From NCBI RefSeq assembly GCF_019047785.1, contig NZ_CP077290.1, forward strand, positions 558,001 to 622,000: a stretch of DNA of 64,000 nucleotides. The letters are read 5' to 3'. The notes beneath the pieces were generated by a model that worked only from the letters and a program-made list of their open reading frames with translations, was not told where the DNA came from and ran no database searches. Position numbers and translations under genes: made by a program. This document shows, piece by piece, positions 18,730 through 26,973 of the stretch (positions within the stretch are counted from its first letter, which is position 1; each line of letters begins with the position of its first letter). This DNA is from Enterobacter cancerogenus (GTDB taxonomy: Bacteria > Pseudomonadota > Gammaproteobacteria > Enterobacterales > Enterobacteriaceae).

Positions 18730-20112
18730 ATGGAAAAGAAACTTGGCCTGAGTGCTTTAACTGCACTCGTATTGAGCTCAATGCTGGGCGCGGGCGTATT
18801 CAGTTTGCCGCAGAATATGGCGGCAGTCGCAGGCCCTGCGGCACTGTTGATTGGCTGGGGCATCACCGGGGTCGGGATATTATTGCTGGCCTTTGCCATG
18901 CTGTTGCTGACGCGTATCCGACCGGACCTGGACGGTGGGATATTCACCTATGCACGCGAAGGCTTCGGGGAGCTGATTGGCTTCTGTTCCGCATGGGGTT
19001 ACTGGCTTTGTGCGGTCATCGCTAACGTCTCCTATCTGGTGATCGTCTTCTCTGCCCTCAGTTTCTTTACCGATACTCCAGAACTGCGTCTGTTCGGCGA
19101 CGGGAACACCTGGCAATCCATTGTCGGTGCCTCGGTCCTGCTGTGGGTGGTCCACTGGCTGGTACTGCGCGGCGTCCAGACCGCGGCCAGCATCAACCTG
19201 GTCGCGACGCTGGCGAAGCTGGTGCCGCTAGGCCTGTTTGTTGTCCTGGCGTTTATCGCGTTTCGTCTTGACGTTTTCACGCTCGATTTCTCCGGCGTTG
19301 CGCTCGGCGTACCCGTCTGGGAGCAGGTGAAAAACACCATGCTGATTACCCTGTGGGTGTTTATCGGTGTTGAAGGTGCGGTGGTGGTCTCTGCGCGGGC
19401 GCGTAACAAGCGCGATGTTGGCCGTGCTACCCTGCTGGCCGTACTGGCGGCGTTGGGCGTCTATCTTCTTGTAACGCTTCTGTCGCTTGGCGTGGTTGCT
19501 CGCCCGGAACTGGCCGGGATGCGTAATCCGTCGATGGCGGGCCTGATGGTCAAAATGCTTGGTCCATGGGGTGATGTGGTCATCGCAGCCGGGCTGATTG
19601 TCTCGGTCTGCGGGGCATATTTGAGCTGGACGATTATGGCGGCAGAAGTGCCATTCCTGGCCGCAACGCACAAAGCGTTCCCGCGTCTTTTTGCCCGCCA
19701 GAATAAGAACAATGCGCCATCGGCATCGCTTTGGCTGACAAACATCAGCGTGCAGGTCTGTCTGGTGCTGATCTGGCTCACAGGTTCAGACTATAACACC
19801 CTGCTGACCATCGCCTCTGAAATGATTCTGGTACCCTATTTCTTAGTGGGTGCGTATTTGTTGAAAATTGCCAGCCGTCCGGCTCACTATGCGGTAGGTG
19901 TCGGAGCCTGTCTCTACGGCCTGTGGCTGTTGTATGCTTCCGGTCCTATGCACCTGCTGCTGTCGGTGGTGCTGTATGCGCCGGGTCTGCTGGTGTTTAT
20001 CTACGCGCGTCGTACCCATCAGCTTGATAATGCGCTCAAACGCCGCGAGATGGTGCTGATCGGGCTGCTGTTAATGGCTGCCGTACCGGCAACGTGGATG
20101 TTAATGGGATAA
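18730..20112 (+). CDS. ydgI: Basic amino acid/polyamine antiporter family protein YdgI
   Basis: 460 residues, equal to E. coli YdgI and nearly identical in LGLSALTALVLSSMLGAGVF (about 5-24), the glycine-rich first helix of the APC superfamily. About 12 membrane helices are expected. It is annotated as an arginine:ornithine antiporter by similarity to ArcD, but transport has not been shown for the E. coli protein as far as I know. The central VEGAVVVSARARNKRDVG (about 216-233) is the family loop. It lies upstream of folM by 39 bases, possibly in one transcript. Confidence 0.92.
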   Translation: MEKKLGLSALTALVLSSMLGAGVFSLPQNMAAVAGPAALLIGWGITGVGILLLAFAMLLLTRIRPDLDGGIFTYAREGFGELIGFCSAWGYWLCAVIANVSYLVIVFSALSFFTDTPELRLFGDGNTWQSIVGASVLLWVVHWLVLRGVQTAASINLVATLAKLVPLGLFVVLAFIAFRLDVFTLDFSGVALGVPVWEQVKNTMLITLWVFIGVEGAVVVSARARNKRDVGRATLLAVLAALGVYLLVTLLSLGVVARPELAGMRNPSMAGLMVKMLGPWGDVVIAAGLIVSVCGAYLSWTIMAAEVPFLAATHKAFPRLFARQNKNNAPSASLWLTNISVQVCLVLIWLTGSDYNTLLTIASEMILVPYFLVGAYLLKIASRPAHYAVGVGACLYGLWLLYASGPMHLLLSVVLYAPGLLVFIYARRTHQLDNALKRREMVLIGLLLMAAVPATWMLMG

Positions 20113-20151
20113 CGCTGTTTGTCCCGTTGTTGAACTGTAAAGGAAAACACG

Positions 20152-20874
20152 ATGGGACAAACACCGCATCGCCCAATACTGATTACCGGCGCAGGCCGTC
20201 GCATCGGCCTCGCCCTCGCCCATCATTTCCTGAACCTCCGCCAGCCGGTGATCGTGAGCTACCGCAACGAATATCCCGCGATTGAGGAGCTGAGAAAATC
20301 CGGGGCAATTTGCATCCAGGCAGATTTCTCAACGGATGAGGGAATACTGGCCTTTGCTCAGACGGTGAAATCAACCACTCAGGGTCTGCGCGCCATCATT
20401 CATAACGCCAGCGCGTGGCTTGCTGAAAAGCCCGGTACATCGCTCAGCGACACGCTCTCCTGCATGATGCAAATCCACGTCAACGCCCCGTATCTGCTTA
20501 ACCACGCGTTACAGGATTTACTGCGCGGCCACGGGCATGCCGCGGGTGACATTATCCACTTCACCGATTACGTCGTAGAGCGTGGTAGTGACAAGCACAT
20601 AGCCTATGCGGCAAGCAAAGCGGCGCTGGATAACATGACGCGTTCGTTTGCCCGCAAGCTGGCCCCCGAAGTCAAAGTTAACGCCATCGCCCCGTCGATG
20701 ATTTTATTCAATGAGGGTGACGACGCTGAGTACCGCCAGCAGGCGCTAAACAAGTCGCTGATGAAAATTGCGCCGGGTGAAAAAGAGATCATCGACCTTA
20801 TCGATTATCTGCTCACCAGCTGCTACGTCACTGGCAGAACATTCGCCGTGGACGGTGGACGCCCGCTACGCTAG
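20152..20874 (+). CDS. folM: Dihydromonapterin reductase FolM
   Basis: 240 residues, a short-chain dehydrogenase. It shows the NADPH-binding TGAGRRIGLALA (about 12-23), the NAS motif in IIHNASAW and the catalytic YAASK (Tyr-X3-Lys, about 151-155). FolM reduces dihydromonapterin to tetrahydromonapterin, and dihydrofolate weakly. Its TAG stop (20872-20874) shares bases with the stop of the convergent ydgC, so the two genes overlap by three bases and have no terminator between them. Confidence 0.95.
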   Translation: MGQTPHRPILITGAGRRIGLALAHHFLNLRQPVIVSYRNEYPAIEELRKSGAICIQADFSTDEGILAFAQTVKSTTQGLRAIIHNASAWLAEKPGTSLSDTLSCMMQIHVNAPYLLNHALQDLLRGHGHAAGDIIHFTDYVVERGSDKHIAYAASKAALDNMTRSFARKLAPEVKVNAIAPSMILFNEGDDAEYRQQALNKSLMKIAPGEKEIIDLIDYLLTSCYVTGRTFAVDGGRPLR

Positions 20875-21206
20875 TGGAAGCGGCTCCAGAAGAAGATCAG
20901 CACCCAGGCGCTGAGCGCCCAGCATACCACTGCCCCGCTCAGCGCCAGAGGGAGACGAAGAAAGCCGGTGAAATACCACAGCGACAGCAGGTAGAGGAAA
21001 TAAGGGATAATCGACCACATCCCGAAAACAATTGTACTGCGCAGCGCGTCATTGCCCCGCTCGGTGGCGACGATATAGTGCGCGATCAGCGCAAAGGTCG
21101 GAAACAGGGGAATTAACCCGGCAATATAGTAATTCTTCGTTTTTGCCAGCACGCCAATCAGTAACACCACCAGCGCGCCCAGCGCAGCCTTCATCACCAG
21201 CCCCAT
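20871..21206 (-). CDS. ydgC: GlpM-family inner membrane protein YdgC
   Basis: 111 residues, like E. coli YdgC. It is highly hydrophobic with about four membrane helices: 5-22, 28-46, 60-78 and 88-107. It belongs to the GlpM family, named for a Pseudomonas protein affecting alginate; the function is unknown. The ATG at 21206 gives MGLVMKAALGALVV as in E. coli and has AGGA at proper spacing; an upstream ATG at 21227 adds seven poorly conserved residues. It is convergent with and overlapping folM. Confidence 0.9.
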   Translation of the reverse strand: MGLVMKAALGALVVLLIGVLAKTKNYYIAGLIPLFPTFALIAHYIVATERGNDALRSTIVFGMWSIIPYFLYLLSLWYFTGFLRLPLALSGAVVCWALSAWVLIFFWSRFH

Positions 21207-21335
21207 ACTTTTTCCTATAACATTCAAGTAACAATGTCAGGCAGGATAACGAAACTGGCGTTAATAGTGAAAGAGTATATGGAAGGTTAAGGTTGTGCGG
21301 TGTATGTTGGCTTTTTTCGCGATAACAGACGCAGT

Positions 21336-22052
21336 ATGAATAAGATTGTTTATGTAGAGGATGAACCCGAAGTCGGGCAACTGATTGCCGCTTACCTGGG
21401 TAAACATGATATGGACGTCATTGTTGAGCCTCGCGGCGACCGCGCCGAAGAGGTGATCTTGCGAGAAAACCCCGATTTAGTGCTGCTGGACATCATGCTC
21501 CCCGGCAAGGACGGCATGACGCTGTGCCGGGATCTGCGTGCGCAATGGGACGGCCCTATCGTCTTGCTGACCTCGCTCGACAGTGACATGAACCACATTT
21601 TGTCGCTGGAGATGGGGGCTAATGACTATATCCTCAAAACGACGCCGCCAGCCGTGCTGCTCGCGCGCCTGCGCCTTCATCTTCGCCAGCGAGCCAGCCA
21701 AGAACGCGAAGTGGCTGCATCATCCTTGACGCCGCATAAGACGATGCGATTCGGTACGCTCTCTATCGACCCCGTCAATCGTCAGGTACTGCTTTCCGGA
21801 GAGCCAATCGCCCTCTCAACCGCAGATTTTGACCTGCTCTGGGAGCTCGCGACGCACGCCGGACAGATCATGGACCGCGATGCGTTGCTCAAAAACCTGC
21901 GCGGCGTCAGTTACGACGGAATGGACCGCAGCGTGGACGTGGCCATTTCACGCCTGCGTAAGAAATTGCTGGATAACGCCACTGAACCTTACCGCATTAA
22001 AACCGTGCGCAATAAAGGCTATCTTTTTGCCCCGCATGCCTGGGAAACCTGA
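21336..22052 (+). CDS. rstA: Response regulator RstA
   Basis: 238 residues, an OmpR/PhoB-type regulator. The receiver domain (about 1-120) has the acidic pair in VEDE and the phosphorylated Asp52 in LVLLDIMLPGKDG. The C-terminal winged helix ends in RTVRNKGYLFAPHAW-type sequence (about 220-237). RstA is PhoP-regulated in E. coli and Salmonella and acts on acid and iron genes such as asr and feoB. The upstream ATG at 21300 is not conserved; MNKIVYVED is. Its partner rstB, normally directly downstream, is here 1051 bases away. Confidence 0.95.
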   Translation: MNKIVYVEDEPEVGQLIAAYLGKHDMDVIVEPRGDRAEEVILRENPDLVLLDIMLPGKDGMTLCRDLRAQWDGPIVLLTSLDSDMNHILSLEMGANDYILKTTPPAVLLARLRLHLRQRASQEREVAASSLTPHKTMRFGTLSIDPVNRQVLLSGEPIALSTADFDLLWELATHAGQIMDRDALLKNLRGVSYDGMDRSVDVAISRLRKKLLDNATEPYRIKTVRNKGYLFAPHAWET

Positions 22053-22583
22053 TCCTGTTTATTTCAGCGCATTCAGAATCTACGCATTTTGAATGCGCAT
22101 TGCCGGTTTTCACCTCTTATTCAGCCTGGCTCGTACAGGCCAGAATGTTCAAGCAAAACCGTTTTCATGTGTGGCAAGCGAAAATATTTCCGCGCGAAAC
22201 CATCACTTCACGGTAAGATTAGTCCTAAAACCAACCTATATTACCTCGACAAAACCGCAACAGAAGTAACAATACCTGTCTATTATCCGCATGCTCTGTA
22301 ACGCAAGCGAAAGAATATCTAATCAATTGATGTTTTCACATAGAATATATTTTGCATTTACTTTTCAACTTTATCGATCAAAATTCAGGCATTCAATTCG
22401 TAAAATCGTTAAATTTTTGTAAGCACATAAACCTGGCTTTAATGTTATCCCTATGAAAACAAAGGATAACCGTCCAAAAATTAAAAAATAGTGATCATTT
22501 TCAACAACTTAGATAATTGCCGAAATCTGAATCGCATGCTAAACCTTATAAGCTCAAAATTTTTTAATGGTAGAGGTACAGCG
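22053..22583. other. AT-rich gap after rstA, start of the rstA-rstB island
   Basis: No gene is expected here, because rstB follows rstA almost directly in E. coli. It begins with a 13-base-pair hairpin (22067-22098), then unremarkable sequence to 22300, then very AT-rich DNA (22300-22500) typical of a promoter or imported region. An open frame at 22089-22301 has no ribosome site and no recognisable fold, so I do not call it. Confidence 0.6.
22067..22098. terminator. 13-base-pair hairpin downstream of rstA
   Basis: GCGCATTCAGAAT (22067-22079) pairs with ATTTTGAATGCGC (22086-22098), with one G-T wobble, around a six-base loop. It starts 14 bases after the rstA stop. No T-run follows. It probably protects or ends the rstA transcript; a mobile-element end is an alternative. 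Confidence 0.5.
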
Positions 22584-22955
22584 ATGTCATGGAGAGTAAT
22601 CAGCTCAATCATTTGTCCGAATACGGGAATTGTTTATTCGAGCATTTTGGGACTTAAGTTTCTGAAGCTGATCATCTGGTACGAAAGCGATGTGTATTTG
22701 TACCCTGGGGACAGAATATACCCAACAAAAAAGGGTGTGTTTATCAATGGAATTTATAGCCCTATCTCCTTATACAACGTGTCTCCTTATAACGAAATGC
22801 TGTGGAATGAAATCAAAAACAAGATGGCCTGCCCGTTCAATAAAAATCAGCACGAAGAAATATGCTCCTATGCGATGCATTGCAACGCACGAAAATGTCC
22901 ACACGGATTTGCGACGAATCCATTAATTATGAGCACGAACCGCAACAAACATTAA
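22584..22955 (+). CDS. Unrecognised cysteine-rich small protein between rstA and rstB
   Basis: 123 residues from the ATG at 22584, which has AGAGG seven bases upstream; earlier starts at 22491 (GTG) and 22536 (ATG) lack a good site. The N terminus has a hydrophobic patch (SSILGLKFLKLIIWY, about 19-33). The middle repeats short PY/SP turns. The C-terminal third carries five cysteines (CPF, ICSYAMHC, ARKCPHGF) with nearby histidines, suggesting a metal site or disulfides. Codon use is AT-richer than its neighbours, a sign of transfer. I recognise no family. Its place between a response regulator and its kinase suggests it could share their regulation, but that is inference. Confidence 0.6.
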   Translation: MSWRVISSIICPNTGIVYSSILGLKFLKLIIWYESDVYLYPGDRIYPTKKGVFINGIYSPISLYNVSPYNEMLWNEIKNKMACPFNKNQHEEICSYAMHCNARKCPHGFATNPLIMSTNRNKH

Positions 22956-23000
22956 TCGTCCTGTCCGGTTGCAGGCGCACAGTGCAAGAGAGGCGTAGTC

Positions 23001-23100
23001 TTCTGGTACAGTGAGACCAGAAATGTTGTCAGCAGGCGTAAAGCCTGCTTTCATAGCAGCACACAGGTTGCTGGATCTGGGTCTTCTCGGTGGTGTGCCA
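23001..23100 (+). promoter_or_regulatory. Hairpin-rich leader before rstB
   Basis: Two perfect hairpins lie in series: TTCTGGT/ACCAGAA (23001-23022) and AGCAGGC/GCCTGCT (23031-23049). A third pairing, GCACAC (23059-23064) with GTGTGC (23093-23098), would enclose the GGTGG that serves as the likely rstB ribosome site. This could be a structured 5' leader, a terminator pair, or an unrecognised RNA. No known riboswitch class is recognised. Confidence 0.4.
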
Positions 23101-23103
23101 TTA

Positions 23104-24402
23104 ATGAAAAAGCTTTTTGTGCAGTTTTATCTGCTGCTGTTTGTCTGCTTCCTGGTCATGACCATGCTGGTCGGTCTGGTGTATAAGTTCACCGCTGAAC
23201 GCGCTGGCCGACAGTCGCTGGACGATTTAATGAAAAGTTCGCTTTACCTGATGCGAAGCGAACTGCGTGAAATTCCCCCTCACGACTGGGCAAAAACCCT
23301 GAAAGAACTGGATCTCAATTTGTCGTTTGATTTACGCATTGAGCCGCTGAAGAATTTTGATTTAGACGCGCCAGCCCTCCAGCGCCTGCGGGATGGCGAT
23401 ATCGTGGCGCTTGATGAAAAGTACACCTTCATTCAGCGCATTCCGCGCAGCCATTACGTACTGGCCGTTGGCCCGGTTCCCTATCTCTATTTTTTGCACC
23501 AGATGCGGCTGCTGGACATGGCGCTGCTGGCGTTCATTGCCATCTCGCTGGCCTTCCCGGTCTTTATCTGGATGCGTCCGCACTGGCAGGACATGCTAAA
23601 GCTTGAAACCGCCGCGCAGCGTTTTGGCGAGGGGCATTTTACCGAGCGCATTCACTTCGACAGCGGCTCCAGCTTCGATCGCCTCGGGATCGCCTTTAAC
23701 CAGATGGCCGATAACATTAACGCGCTGATTGCGAGTAAAAAGCAGCTTATCGACGGCATTGCTCACGAGTTACGCACGCCGCTGGTCCGCCTGCGTTACC
23801 GGCTGGAGATGAGCGAAAACCTCACCGAGGCGGAGTCCCTGGCGCTTAACCGCGACATCGGTCAGCTTGAAGCGCTGATAGAGGAACTGCTCACCTATGC
23901 CCGGCTCGACCGTCCGCAAAACGAACTGCACCTCACTACGCCGGACCTGCCCGTCTGGCTGCAAACGCATATTGATGATGTGCAGAGCGTGAATCCCCAG
24001 CGCACACTGTTAACCGCCGTCACGCCAGGCGATTATGGTGCGCTGGACATGCGCTTGATGGAGCGCGTGCTGGATAACCTGATGAACAACGCGCTGCGCT
24101 ACAGCGAGCACACTCTGCAAATCAGTTTAGATCTGCAGGGCAACCAGGCGAGCCTGACGGTTGAGGACGATGGGCCTGGCATTGCCCCCGATGAGCGCGA
24201 AAACGTCTTTGAACCTTTTGTACGCCTCGATCCGAGTCGCGATCGCGCCACGGGCGGCTGCGGTCTGGGGCTGGCGATTGTTCACTCAATTGCGCAGGCG
24301 ATGGGCGGCACGGTGCGTTGCGATGACAGCCCCCTCGGCGGCGCGCGCTTCTGCTTTAGCTGGCCGGTGTACCACACTATCCCCCTTCCCGTCCCTGCCT
24401 GA
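23104..24402 (+). CDS. rstB: Sensor histidine kinase RstB
   Basis: 432 residues. It has a first membrane helix at about 4-27, a periplasmic domain at about 28-134, a second helix at about 136-156, HAMP at about 157-208, a dimerisation/phosphoacceptor domain with DGIAHELRTPLVRLR (His221), and an ATPase domain with DNLMNNALRYS (N box), DDGPGIAPDE (G1) and GCGLGLAIV (G2). It phosphorylates RstA. The frame is open from 23011, but MKKLFVQFYLLLFVCF at 23104 is the E. coli start. The gene is intact yet separated from rstA, so it probably needs its own promoter or a long read-through. Confidence 0.95.
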   Translation: MKKLFVQFYLLLFVCFLVMTMLVGLVYKFTAERAGRQSLDDLMKSSLYLMRSELREIPPHDWAKTLKELDLNLSFDLRIEPLKNFDLDAPALQRLRDGDIVALDEKYTFIQRIPRSHYVLAVGPVPYLYFLHQMRLLDMALLAFIAISLAFPVFIWMRPHWQDMLKLETAAQRFGEGHFTERIHFDSGSSFDRLGIAFNQMADNINALIASKKQLIDGIAHELRTPLVRLRYRLEMSENLTEAESLALNRDIGQLEALIEELLTYARLDRPQNELHLTTPDLPVWLQTHIDDVQSVNPQRTLLTAVTPGDYGALDMRLMERVLDNLMNNALRYSEHTLQISLDLQGNQASLTVEDDGPGIAPDERENVFEPFVRLDPSRDRATGGCGLGLAIVHSIAQAMGGTVRCDDSPLGGARFCFSWPVYHTIPLPVPA

Positions 24403-24444
24403 CCTAAACCGCACGCTGGCCTGACCGGGCGTGCTGTGCTATAC

Positions 24445-24467
24445 CATAAGTATGTTGTAACTAATGA
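24445..24467 (+). promoter_or_regulatory. Ter replication-arrest site in the tus promoter
   Basis: The core AAGTATGTTGTAACTAA (24448-24464) matches E. coli TerB, and 20 of 23 positions of the whole site agree. The G at position 6, whose partner C6 flips into Tus to lock it, is kept (24450). The site ends nine bases before the tus ATG, so bound Tus should also repress its own gene, as in E. coli. By the known polarity, forks moving toward higher coordinates are stopped and forks moving the other way pass. Confidence 0.93.
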
Positions 24468-24475
24468 GAGTGATT

Positions 24476-25405
24476 ATGGCGACTTACGATCTCATCGAAC
24501 GGCTCAACGCCACGTTCCGGAGTATTGAGCATGAACTGCTGACGTTGACGGAACATTTACAGGCGTGTCGCCTGCTGGCGGCGCGCGTGTTTTCGCTTCC
24601 CGATGTGGCAAAAGGGGCGGAACACGACCCGCTGCAAACCATTGAGGTGACGCAGCACGTCGGCAAAAGTGCGCTGACGCTCGCGCTTCAGCACTATCGC
24701 CGCCTGTTTATCCAGCAACAATCCGAGCAGCGTAGCAGCAAGGCGGCCGTGCGCCTGCCGGGCGTGATCTGTCTGCAAACGGATACCACTACGCGTGAAG
24801 CGCTGGAGGCGCACATTCAGCGCATCAATGCCCTGAAAAACGCCTTTGAGAAAATCGTGACCGTGGAGTCCGGGCTGGCACCCGCCGCCCGCTTCGAATG
24901 GGTTCACCGCCAGCTACCGGGGTTAATTACCCTGAATGCGTACCGCACGCTCACGGCGCTGCGCCACCCCGCCACGCTCCGCTTTGGCTGGGCCAACAAG
25001 CACATCATTAAAAACTTCACCCGTAACGAGGTGCTGGACATGCTGGAGAAGAGCCTGAAAGCCCCGCGCACGGTCGCCCCCTGGTCGCGCGAGCAGTGGA
25101 TAGAACGCCTGGAGCAGGAGTATCACAGCATCGCCTCGTTACCGGCAGATACGCGTCTTAAAATAAAGCGCCCGGTGAAGGTACAACCTATCGCCCGCGT
25201 CTGGTATTCGGGACAACAAAAGCAGGTGCAGTACGCCTGCCCAACGCCGCTTATCGCGCTTTACGACAGTGAGCAGGGGGCGGTGGTGCCGGACATTGGC
25301 GAACTGTTGAACTACGATGCCGACAACATTCAGCATCGCTATAAACCGCAGGCGCAGCCGCTGCAGCTGATCATTCCACGGCTGCACCTGTATGTGGCGA
25401 CGTGA
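24476..25405 (+). CDS. tus: Replication terminus site-binding protein Tus
   Basis: 309 residues, the E. coli length. Tus binds Ter sites as a monomer and blocks the replicative helicase in one direction. The N-terminal [18 protein letters not shown], the interdomain beta-strands ([19 protein letters not shown] and later [14 protein letters not shown]) and the C-terminal [15 protein letters not shown] are like those of enteric Tus. The ATG at 24476 follows GAGAG; an upstream ATG at 24464 lies within the Ter site. Its stop abuts the stop of the convergent fumC with no base between. Confidence 0.96.
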   Translation: MATYDLIERLNATFRSIEHELLTLTEHLQACRLLAARVFSLPDVAKGAEHDPLQTIEVTQHVGKSALTLALQHYRRLFIQQQSEQRSSKAAVRLPGVICLQTDTTTREALEAHIQRINALKNAFEKIVTVESGLAPAARFEWVHRQLPGLITLNAYRTLTALRHPATLRFGWANKHIIKNFTRNEVLDMLEKSLKAPRTVAPWSREQWIERLEQEYHSIASLPADTRLKIKRPVKVQPIARVWYSGQQKQVQYACPTPLIALYDSEQGAVVPDIGELLNYDADNIQHRYKPQAQPLQLIIPRLHLYVAT

Positions 25406-26800
25406 TTACTTCATACTGCCGACCATCTCTTCCGGGCGGACCCAGCTGTCGAACTCGGCGTCCGTCAGGTAACCCAGCGCCAGCGCCGCGGCTTTCAGGG
25501 TCAGCCCCTCTTTGTGGGCTTTTTTGGCGATTTCAGCCGCTTTGTCATAGCCGATATGGGTGTTGAGCGCCGTAACCAGCATTAACGACTCATTGAGCAG
25601 CTGGCCGATGCGCTCGCGATTCGGCTCGATACCCACCGCGCAGTGCTCATTGAAGCTCTCCATGCCGTCCGCCAGCAAACGTACAGACTGCAGCAGATTG
25701 TGAATCACCATCGGGCGATAGACGTTCAGCTCGAAGTTGCCGGATGCGCCGCCCATGTTGACGGCCACGTCGTTGCCCATCACCTGACAGCAGAGCATGG
25801 TCATGGCTTCACACTGGGTTGGGTTCACCTTGCCCGGCATGATCGAGCTGCCCGGTTCGTTTTCCGGAATAGCGATCTCACCGATACCGCAGCGTGGGCC
25901 TGATGCCAGCCAGCGCACGTCGTTGGCAATTTTCATCAGCGATGCCGCCAACCCTTTTAGTGCGCCATGGGTATGAACCAGTGCATCGCAGGTCGCCAGC
26001 GCTTCGAACTTATTCGGCGCGGTGACGAACGCCTGCCCGGTGATGGCCGCCAGCTCCTCTGCCACGCGTACCGCATACTCCGGATGGGTATTCAGTCCTG
26101 TGCCTACCGCCGTGCCGCCTAATGCCAGCTCCGACAGATGCGGCAGGCTGTGTTCGATGTGCTTGAGATTGTGCTCAAGCATCGCCACCCAGCCCGAGAT
26201 CTCCTGGCCAAGGGTCAACGGCGTGGCATCCTGCAGGTGCGTACGTCCAATTTTGACGATATCGCGGAACGCCTGCGCTTTTTCGTGGAGAGTGGTTTTG
26301 AGCACATTCAGCTGCGGGATCAGCTGCTCGCGAAGGGCGATCACCGCGGCCACGTGCATCGCCGTCGGGAAGACATCGTTAGAACTCTGGCTTTTATTGA
26401 CGTCGTCGTTCGGGTGAACCTTGCGCTCCATCCCGCGAACGCCACCCAGCAGCTCGCTTGCCCGGTTCGCCAGCACTTCGTTCATGTTCATGTTGCTCTG
26501 GGTGCCTGAACCGGTCTGCCAGATGGCAAGCGGGAATTCGTCGGGATGTTGCCCCTTCAGCACTTCGTCTGCGGCGTCAATGATGGCACGGGCTTTCCCG
26601 GCCTCCAGCAGGCCTAAATCCTGATTAACTTTGGCTGCTGCACGCTTGGTCAGCGCCAGCGCCTGGATCAGCGAGACGGGCATTTTCTCGGTTGAAATGC
26701 GGAAATGCTCAAGCGAACGCTGGGTCTGCGCGCCCCATAGCTTGTCAGCCGGGACGTCGATTGCGCCCATCGAATCTTTCTCGCGGCGATGCGTTGTCAT
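25406..26800 (-). CDS. fumC: Class II fumarate hydratase FumC
   Basis: 464 residues. The oxygen-stable, iron-free fumarase converts fumarate and malate in the TCA cycle. The aspartase/fumarase signature [15 protein letters not shown] (about 317-331), [12 protein letters not shown] (about 97-108) and the catalytic region TGLNTHPEY are intact. The chosen ATG at 26800 has AAGGAGAAAGTA ahead of it; a start 12 codons upstream is less likely. E. coli FumC is three residues longer at the C terminus. It lies downstream of fumA on the same strand across a repeat-containing gap of about 170 bases. Confidence 0.97.
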   Translation of the reverse strand: MTTHRREKDSMGAIDVPADKLWGAQTQRSLEHFRISTEKMPVSLIQALALTKRAAAKVNQDLGLLEAGKARAIIDAADEVLKGQHPDEFPLAIWQTGSGTQSNMNMNEVLANRASELLGGVRGMERKVHPNDDVNKSQSSNDVFPTAMHVAAVIALREQLIPQLNVLKTTLHEKAQAFRDIVKIGRTHLQDATPLTLGQEISGWVAMLEHNLKHIEHSLPHLSELALGGTAVGTGLNTHPEYAVRVAEELAAITGQAFVTAPNKFEALATCDALVHTHGALKGLAASLMKIANDVRWLASGPRCGIGEIAIPENEPGSSIMPGKVNPTQCEAMTMLCCQVMGNDVAVNMGGASGNFELNVYRPMVIHNLLQSVRLLADGMESFNEHCAVGIEPNRERIGQLLNESLMLVTALNTHIGYDKAAEIAKKAHKEGLTLKAAALALGYLTDAEFDSWVRPEEMVGSMK

Positions 26801-26912
26801 TACTTTCTCCTTGATTATCAAGATGGGATTGCTCACATGCTTAAGAGATAAGTATTGATAAGTATTGATGACTTCTGAGAAACGTTATGGCGCTTTGTGC
26901 GCTCTTTTTGAT

Positions 26913-26940
26913 GTCGGGTGGCGGCTTCGCCTTACCCGAC
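26913..26940. repeat. REP-like palindrome between fumA and fumC
   Basis: GTCGGGTGGCGGCTTCGCC continues to TTACCCGAC, the GC-rich imperfect palindrome of enterobacterial REP elements. A second half (GTAGGCCGGGTAATG, 26951-26965) follows, making a BIME-like pair. Such repeats stabilise upstream mRNA, here fumA. Confidence 0.75.
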
Positions 26941-26973
26941 CCACGAGAATGTAGGCCGGGTAATGTAGTCAGA

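Noticed and set aside
21228..21335. PhoP box upstream of rstA
   Set aside because: Expected from E. coli, but no pair of (T/G)GTTTA halves with 11-base spacing was found.
22089..22301. 70-codon open frame after rstA
   Set aside because: No ribosome site, composition unlike coding DNA, and it begins in the arm of the 22067-22098 hairpin.
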